DNA of 57,500 nt. It comes from Anaeromyces robustus. Its lineage: Eukaryota; Neocallimastigomycota; Neocallimastigomycetes; Neocallimastigales; Neocallimastigaceae. Positions within the stretch are counted from its first letter, which is position 1. Every line of letters begins with the position of its first letter. Position numbers and translations under genes: made by a program. The notes beneath the pieces are model-generated. The model saw only the letters and a program-made list of their open reading frames with translations. It was not told the DNA's origin and made no database searches. Positions 55,295-57,500 of the stretch are shown here, in pieces. Where the stretch lies: positions 1 through 57,500 of the forward strand of contig MCFG01000311.1 of assembly GCA_002104895.1 (NCBI GenBank). Direction: 5' to 3'.

Positions 55295-57500
55295 TAATGA
55301 TATATATATATATATATATATTTTTTTTTTTTTCATATTAATTATATTATATATATATATATATATGTATTTTTTTTTTTTTTTTAACAATTTTTATTAT
55401 ATTATATTATATATTATTCATAAAAGATGGGAGGAGATATTTGTTATTCTATAGGTTGTATTCTTCAAAAGTTTGAAAGTGTTCATGATATTGTTAAGAC
55501 AAGAGTATTAAATAGTGAAAAATTGAATAGTTATGCTGAACCATTAGTTAATTATTTACAATATAACTTAAACATTTTCTTTGATAAGTTATGTAATGAA
55601 TTAGATCCAATCAATAATATCATTTATTATATTTGGTTAGAAACTTTAGCCATTATAGAATATTATGCTATTGCTGAATTAGAATATAAACCAAAAACTT
55701 CGAATATTGAACATATATCATGTTATAATTACCTTGATCAAACTAAATTACATTTAAATACTGATATGGAATACACTATTTCAAATCCAGGTAGAGTTTT
55801 CATGGGAAAACTTAATGAACGTCAAAATAAATATTTAACTTTCATTATCGAAGCCTTAAAAGAATTATTTAATTGTGGTGATAGTGGTATTCCTAATGAA
55901 AAATTAGAACAAAAAGAATTTAAGGAAGTTAAAAGTATTTTAGGTCATTATGGATGTGATAATAGAAAATTAAAGGTTATATATAATCATAATGTTGAAA
56001 GATCTTTCTCATTATATGATAATATTTGGATCTTAAATCTTCTTACTGCCAAAGGATCTAATAGATTCATTAGAGTAAAATTATATGAAATGAAAGTTAA
56101 ATTAGAAAAAATGATGCATGGTGTTGGTAAAAAGTATGAAAGTAGTATAAGTGTTCATGAAAATCATAAAAGAATAACTTCTTCTATTATGAACCAAAAA
56201 GTACCTACAGATATGCCTTTATATGATGAATGTGACAATGAATTAGATAGTAATGTTAGTAGTAATTATTCTTCAACTTTAATGTCAAATAATGGTAGTG
56301 TTTTAAATTCAACTACATTTAATAGAGCAAGTTTAAATAGAAATAGAAATAGCCTTATTAACAACAGAACAAGTCTTATTAATAACAGAAATGAAAACAA
56401 GATATTATCTAATATTAAGAATGATGAAAATATTGCTAATAATACCATTAGTCAAACCAATACTTTAACTAGTGAAGAAACTTATAATAATTCAGAAATG
56501 AAAGGTAGATTTATTAAATATAATAATTATAATAATAATAACAATAATTATAGAAATAGCTATGGAAATGGAATTGGATTTGGAATCAATAGGAATAGTA
56601 GAATGATGATGATGAATAGTGCAAATAGTAGTAGAAATCTTTTAATGTTTAATAGAAATAGTAGCAGAAATTTAATTATGATGAATAATTTAAATAGTAG
56701 TAATAAAAAATTAATGATAATGAATACATCCAGTAGAAATAGTTATAGAAATTTAATAATGAATACAAATAATACAAATAATACAAATAATAATAGTTTT
56801 AGTAATAGTAATAAAAATTTAATGATGATGAAAAATTCAAATAGTAATAGAAATTTAATGATGATGAATTCGAATAGTAATAGAAATTTAATGATGTTTA
56901 GTCAAGCCAGTAGTAGTAGAAATTTAAAGATCAATAAAGCTAATAGAAATAGTATGTTAAATATAAATGGAAATAATATAGAATTTAAAGGAATGAAAAG
57001 TAATATCTGTTTAAAAAAGAATAGTAATAATATAAGACAATATGAGGAATATGAATATGGATATGGATATGGATGTGGAGATATGGATAATAACATTGGA
57101 AATATTGGAAATGAAGAAGATGGAATAGTTATAACATATAGAAATAGTTTTTATTTATCAAATACAACTTTAAATGAAAATATTAATAATAAAGATTTTA
57201 TAAAAGATGTAATTGAAAATGTGGAGATTAATCGTATGAATAATTTAGATAGATTGTTGAAAAATAAAATCAATAGTAATACTAATTCTAATACTAATTC
57301 TTTATTTAAATTAAATAATGATTCACCTAATATTTTAGATTCACATCAAACTTTAGTTAACAGCCAAAAAAACAGTAGCATTTTAAATAATAATAATAAT
57401 AACATTAATAAAGTTGACAACAGTGAATTAAATGATACAAAGATAAATAATAACAATGCATTGATCAAAAATGTAAATAATCAAAAAATGGTTCCATATA
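50687..57500 (+). CDS. Munc13/Ync13-like protein, C2A-MHD1-C2B-MHD2 (partial, seven exons seen)
   Basis: Exons: 50687-50764, 50889-51371, 51507-51868, 52038-52305, 52579-53255, 53443-55207 and 55427-57500 (open at the window end). All introns are GT-AG and phases match (0, 0, 2, 0, 2, 0), giving at least 1,902 residues. The start is the first ATG after an in-frame stop at 50675. A first C2 domain lies at about 255-395 (LIHLRILEAKNL...SNPYFIVEV...INPSWDFSTV). MHD1 is centred near 690-775, with the hallmark SSSVIDVFTYCNQ and SWPD strings. A Ser/Glu-rich linker with 26-residue repeats (about 951-1033) precedes a diverged second C2 (about 1072-1186). MHD2 follows at about 1212-1310 (YAEPLVNYLQYNLNIFFDKL...YYIWLETLAIIEYYAIAEL). 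From about 1490 the chain is Asn/Ser/Arg/Met low complexity. Family role: membrane-linked helper of SNARE-dependent vesicle fusion; fungal Ync13 acts in cytokinesis and septum secretion. Family call is from motifs, not a search. Confidence 0.82.
54425..54670 (+). repeat. 78-bp coding tandem repeat in the Munc13-like gene
   Basis: In-frame units start at 54461, 54539 and 54617. Each encodes about 26 residues of the type SNEQNEQVVLDSPSI followed by QQQLVLRNK; two units are almost perfect and the flanking ones degenerate. Confidence 0.9.
55219..55296 (+). repeat. (AAT)n microsatellite in intron 6 of the Munc13-like gene
   Basis: The run begins 11 bp after the proposed donor at 55208. If the intron were retained it would add an Asn-rich tail and a stop at about 55295. 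Confidence 0.85.

Overview
The window is extremely AT-rich nuclear DNA. It consists of homopolymer runs, (AAAT)n/(AAT)n microsatellites and long gene-free stretches, with a few intron-containing eukaryotic genes. The best single taxonomic clue is a secreted protein on the minus strand (34542-36266) that ends in a textbook fungal CBM1 cellulose-binding module. Other clues are a Crz1-type C2H2 factor, a Munc13-like C2/MHD protein of fungal layout, and giant pure-Asn tracts. Together these point to an anaerobic gut fungus (Neocallimastigomycota; genus not resolved). This is inference, not a database result.

Layout. 1-4344: simple-sequence DNA. 4345-4924: a 580-bp non-coding island of much higher GC, with many short hairpins and a terminal A-run; it is either a structured RNA gene or a SINE/LINE-derived piece. 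4939-21779: about 17 kb without a convincing gene. 21780-24295 (+): a five-exon Crz1-like zinc-finger gene. 27310-33468 (+): a nest of non-LTR retrotransposons. It holds a 5'-truncated older element, a 409-bp truncated element inserted into it with a clear target-site duplication, a 247-bp tandem duplication of the older element's 3' end, and then a near-complete ORF1-EN-RT-CCHC element. The reading frame of the last is broken at three places, each fitted by the loss of one base; one break lies on an A-AAA-AAG heptamer. 34542-36266 (-): the secreted CBM1 protein. 37102-37371 (-): a recent 5'-truncated copy of the same retroelement with its own target-site duplication. 38027-38535 (-): a three-exon gene for a 78-residue coiled-coil protein. 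40214-43814 (-): a two-exon Mig1-type two-finger factor with an Asn tract of about 148 residues. 43815-50686: a second desert with several minisatellites. 50687-57500 (+, continuing past the window): a seven-exon Munc13/Ync13-like protein with C2A-MHD1-C2B-MHD2 and a very long Asn/Ser-rich tail.

How the genes relate. They are ordinary dispersed fungal genes, not an operon or cluster. Two transcription factors (one likely calcium/calcineurin-responsive, one likely carbon/stress-type), one vesicle-priming or tethering protein and one extracellular cellulose-binding protein can all be tied to secretion and nutrient response, but nothing in the sequence links them mechanistically. Exon boundaries below were set by hand from GT/AG sites and reading frame. 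They restore uninterrupted domains and matching phases, which is strong internal support, but there is no transcript evidence.
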